From NCBI GenBank assembly GCA_020744425.1, contig JAGMUV010000002.1, positions 1-64,000 on the forward strand: a stretch of 64,000 nt of DNA, written 5' to 3'. Position numbers and translations under genes: made by a program. Shown one piece after another: positions 60,347 to 64,000 of this stretch. Numbering within the stretch: position 1 is the stretch's first letter; each line of letters starts with the position of its first letter. The DNA is from Dactylonectria macrodidyma. Taxonomy: Eukaryota; Ascomycota; Sordariomycetes; Hypocreales; Nectriaceae. The notes beneath the pieces were generated by a model. It was not told the DNA's origin. It saw nothing but the letters and a program-made list of their open reading frames with translations, and did not search any database.

Positions 60347-60773
60347 ATGTACTTAATAAGCGAGCGCTATAGACAAGCGAGTGCTATAGTAAGATTTTCA
60401 CCTTAAATTATAATTTTAAAAAAAGTCTTAAAAATCTAAACTAAGCCTAAAATAGCTAAGACTTTTAATATAACTTATTTATAAAATATTCTTATTTTTG
60501 AGAATTTTTTTAAATTATATATATCTATAGTACTAGTAGTATAAAATTCGCACTATCTATTTTACTATTTCTATTTATAACTAGTTTAATAATTTTTTAA
60601 AAAGTTTAAAAAAAAACACTAGTTTATTAACTTTTTAATTAGATATTTAAAATTAAATCCTTAAAAATCTTAAAGCTATATAGCCTATTTTAAGAAATTT
60701 AAAGTTTAGAGTTTTAAGTATATAGTATAAGTACGGCGCTTACTTAATTATAGCACTCGCTTATTAAGTATAT
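60347..60773. mobile_element. MITE copy f (427 bp)
   Basis: Ends ATGTACTTAATAAGCGAGCG and the reverse complement of CTCGCTTATTAAGTATAT, with a tandem word (GCGAGTGCTATAG, twice). TA flanks at 60,345-60,346 and 60,774-60,775. It interrupts the RT of Gypsy element G. Confidence 0.85.
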
Positions 60774-61560
60774 TATATTTAAATTAAAAAAGAAAACAAA
60801 TAAAAGATAGTATTTTATATAAGATATAGTTATTTTAAATATATAATTATACTCTTTAAGCTAATTAATATACTTACTATTTTCTAAGTATATATTAATT
60901 AAGCGCTTATTAAATTACTTAATACTTATTATATAATATATTTAAATAATATTATAGTATATTTATAAATATAAGAATAATATATTAAAGATTTAAAAGA
61001 AGTCTTTTAAAAGTTAAAAACCTTTTAGCTCTATATAAAGCTATTAAAATATACTTTCTATTAAAAAGAGGTCGAATTCTTTAAGTATATAATTACTTAA
61101 GAAGGACTGAAGATAGAGCTAAGTAAAGTATAAGCAATTACTGAGTAATTAGTACTAAAGAGTATTAAAGATATACAGGTTTTTTTAGGATTTTATAACT
61201 TTTATTAAAAGTTTATTTTAAAATACTTTTATTAAATAGTACTATTAATAGAGCTATTAAAGATAATAGAGAATAAAAAACTCTTTATAAAAAAAGAAGA
61301 TTAAAATATAGTATTTTAAATATTAAAATCCGCCTTCTATTTAATAAGCATTTTCTAATATTAAAACTTAATAAATATTAGAAGTTATTAAGTAATAAAA
61401 GTATAAACTTATAGCTTATATAAGGATATTCTTATAAGAAGTAATAAAGTAAGAAGTATATAAAGATAAGAGAGTTTTATTAGAAGATAGTATATTATAG
61501 TTTATACTAATAGTATTTTATTTTATTATATAAAGAAATAAGCTCTAGGAGTAGTTCTTC

Positions 61561-64000
61561 TTTTATAAATAAATTAGCTTAGTAAATATAAAATACTACA
61601 TTACTATATGCATATTAGAGCGGCAATAGAGTGTATAGAGTAGCCTTGGCTGAAGGCTATGTGTTTATAGGCCGGGAAGCTATTACTATTACTGCATTAT
61701 CTACATACTGATCTATTACTATAGCCATTCTTAGTATTATATAATATATATGGATTCTATATAAGTATTTATTATTTCCTAAGCTCTTAATCCCTTATCT
61801 TTATTTTTATACTATTTAAAGAAGACTTATAAACTAAGTAATTATAATTAAATAGTATATTTAATATCAGACCCTTATGCGTTTTTATATAAAAGATAGC
61901 TATATAGCTTAAACTAATTTAAAAGTCTTAATAGGATAGATTTATAACTATTATATCTTTAATAATACTTTATGACTTATATATAGTAATTATATAGTAT
62001 ATAATTAGGGAAAACTGGGTATGAATATAAAGAGTGGTTTTAATAAAGAAGTCCCTCTCTACTAAGAGAATTAGTATAATCTTCCTATTATTAGAAGTGG
62101 TTAAGAATACTAGTCTACTATATTTATTAAACTCTATTATAATAATATAAGGAGGGTCTTAGATAGGGTTAGCCTTAAGTGCTCAGTTAATATTATAAAC
62201 TGTACTATAAGCGCTATTATAAAGGCTAACTAGCTACTAAAAGTTAGATATTAGCATTAGATAGAAGCTAATACATATAAGGATCTGCTTTATAAAGTTA
62301 CCTGCCTTATTATTAAGCACAGTAGTTATACTAAGGCTAACATTCTTAGTTATAACCTGGATAACTAGCTGGCTAAAGTGATTAAAGTAATAGTAATTAT
62401 ATTTATTCACTCTATCTTTAGTAATATATACTCATAAGGTATTAATAAACCTTATGACCTCTTAATTGTCTAGTTTTGCCTATATATAGCTAGAAAGGAG
62501 CTTCTAAGACTCTACAGATAGTTAAAGTAGCTGCAATTCTCTAAGAGCTAAGCAGAATGCCTCCTAATTATCACTATACTGCTATTAGATAACTTTTAAG
62601 AAGACTGATTTATTAAACTGCTTATATGCATTTCTACTCTTAATCTTTACTTCTTAAACCTCTTTATTATAATAAAGCGGCTTCTATAGTATAGGGAGAA
62701 GCTAAAAGAAGTTACTAACTAATATAATATTCAGGCTATTAAAGAACTCTTTATTCTTATTTAAGAACGCTTTTTAAAAATAGTTATTAATTTAAAATAG
62801 CTAATACAGTCTAAGTATGCTCTTCTTATTAATAATTAAATACTTAATATCTTTAAGCTTCTTTTAAAGCTAAGCCTTATTAATAGTTAAAAGAGGCTTA
62901 AAGTTCTTATTAATTAGTAAGTATAATAAAGAATATAAAGTAATGTCTAAAATCTGATTTCTTATAATGCTTATAAGCATAATATACTAAATAAGTGTTC
63001 CTCTCCTGCTTACTATAGCTTAAAAGTGTGTAAAAAGCAGGTTAATAAGGTATGACTTATTAATACTGCCTCCTTTATTTATATAGAGTAATAACTAAGA
63101 AGGAACCCCTATTAGGAAGTGGCCTATTACTATATTATATACTAAGCGCTAATCTTAATTTAGAGAATTATAAGCTTCTAAGGGCTAATAGTCTATATTA
63201 AAATTCTAAGGGTTTTCCACTTTATATTACTTCTAGTAGTTACTACTAAGAATGCTATTATTAGTATACTATTTAATATAAGAAGCCTAATTATAATTAA
63301 TATTAATATTTCAGTAATTGAGGATATTAATATTCTTTTCTTTTAGTAAGCAGTTAGGCAATATGTAAGTAAGTTTATACTAGTCCTCTTTTATAATAGG
63401 CTCTTTATAAAGCTTAAGCTTAAATTTATTATCTTCTGCTCTTAAATCTTTATTATCTAGCTCCTTATAATAATTGTCTATATAAGTATTATAATGCTCT
63501 ATACAGTACTTATATATAGTTATAAAAGAATTAAACTACTACTTACTTACTATAAATAACTCTTATAAAAAGCGATATAAATAAACTATTATTAATTTAA
63601 TATAGTAAAAGTCATTAAACTAAGGAGAAGCCTTTATAGACTTATATTAAGGGAAATAAGCTAGGACTCTTTACTTTATATTAGTAATAAGTCTTCTCTA
63701 TATCTTAAGATTATATAATTATAAGTATTTAAAATAGGTTATATTCTTATACTAGTTATTTCACTTTAAATATTTTCTATAGCTACTAATAGTCTTATTA
63801 ATATCTTTATTAATATAATATAAATATATATATTACTTTAACGAATAGTAGTTAATAGAGATAACTGTAAAGTCCTTATATATAAAATATATAACTGATA
63901 AGGAAATATCTCCTTTAGCTCTTATTAGATAAGACTATAAATAATATATTCAAAATCTCCTGATTTTTAGCTTTATAATGGTATATATTATGCCTTAGAA
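61561..64000 (+). mobile_element. RIP-degraded element of unknown class at right edge
   Basis: A small patch with GC words lies at 61,610-61,730. From about 62,590 one plus-strand frame stays readable for over 1 kb, broken mostly by TAA/TAG. Its translation is hydrophobic and helical ('KVIKLRRSLYRLILREI' near 63,610) but shows no motif I can name. It may be the body of a large DNA transposon or retroelement that continues beyond the window. Confidence 0.4.

Larger units (their letters stand above)
57881..61560 (+). mobile_element. Ty3/Gypsy element G fragment with two MITEs (plus strand)
   Basis: A gag zinc knuckle remnant lies near 58,780 ('YYNYNKKSYYINKY'). RT begins about 60,170: 'YINYYNLNTITIKNYYF', 'FNRLTKVK'-like. 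It is interrupted by MITE f and resumes at 60,774 with 'KTNKR...YFI...SYFKYIII' and 'YKNNILKI', in the place of the YxDDI box. From about 61,170 the RT/RNase H connection 'FFRILQLLLKVYFKI' corresponds to the usual 'FLGFxNFYRKFI'. It is RIP-ruined; LTRs were not identified. Confidence 0.65.

Overview
The window looks like a filamentous ascomycete (Pezizomycotina) chromosome with sharp AT/GC compartments. About 51 kb (roughly 1-25.6 kb and 38.8-64 kb) is extremely AT-rich and consists of transposons destroyed by repeat-induced point mutation (RIP). The RIP call rests on three observations: almost no CpA/CpG remains, surviving C is mostly in CT and surviving G in AG, and recognisable reading frames are broken almost only by TAA/TAG at positions expected to be Gln or Trp. 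A balanced-composition island of about 13 kb (25.65-38.75 kb) holds the only plausible genes. No rRNA, tRNA or CRISPR was recognised.

Left compartment (1-25.17 kb). This is a stack of nested elements that can be taken apart. An LTR/Ty3 element (family B) with 245-bp LTRs forms the base: its 3' part lies at 7,185-9,217 and 24,337-25,124. A 1.86-kb Fot1/pogo-like DNA transposon sits inside it (9,218-24,336). That transposon is itself interrupted by a 427-bp MITE, by a complete 11.5-kb family B element (10,686-22,196), by an unclassified 1.1-kb element with a 13-14 bp target duplication, and by a 178-bp probable solo LTR. Removing all four and their duplicated target sites leaves 1,859 bp, against 1,860 bp for each of the two other complete Fot1-like copies in the window. 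A second Fot1-like copy (5,500-7,184) is interrupted by another family B element read on the minus strand.

Gene island (25.6-38.8 kb), in order: a RIP-damaged short-chain dehydrogenase/reductase relic; a convergent multi-exon proteinase K-like subtilisin (minus strand, one apparent frame break); a frameshifted PNP_UDP (nucleoside-phosphorylase-like) relic; an F-box-like gene directly beside a WD40-repeat relic; a family of about 200-bp repeats including a long inverted repeat; and an intact, intronless 733-residue subtilase-fold protein with a Glu where the catalytic Asp is expected. PNP_UDP, WD40 and Peptidase_S8 are domains known from fungal NLR-like receptors, so the island may be a graveyard or reservoir of such modules. 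That link is an inference.

Right compartment (38.8-64 kb). A Copia-type 3' end (minus strand) is split by a 6.6-kb Ty3/Gypsy element with 188-bp LTRs (39,527-46,155, minus strand). Next comes a plus-strand Ty3/Gypsy element whose gag and RT are interrupted by two complete Fot1-like copies (47,315-49,174 and 50,652-52,511, inverted) and by a second copy of the 1.1-kb element (54,197-55,293). Another plus-strand Gypsy fragment carries two MITEs (59,058-59,496 and 60,347-60,773). The last 2.4 kb is an unclassified degraded element.
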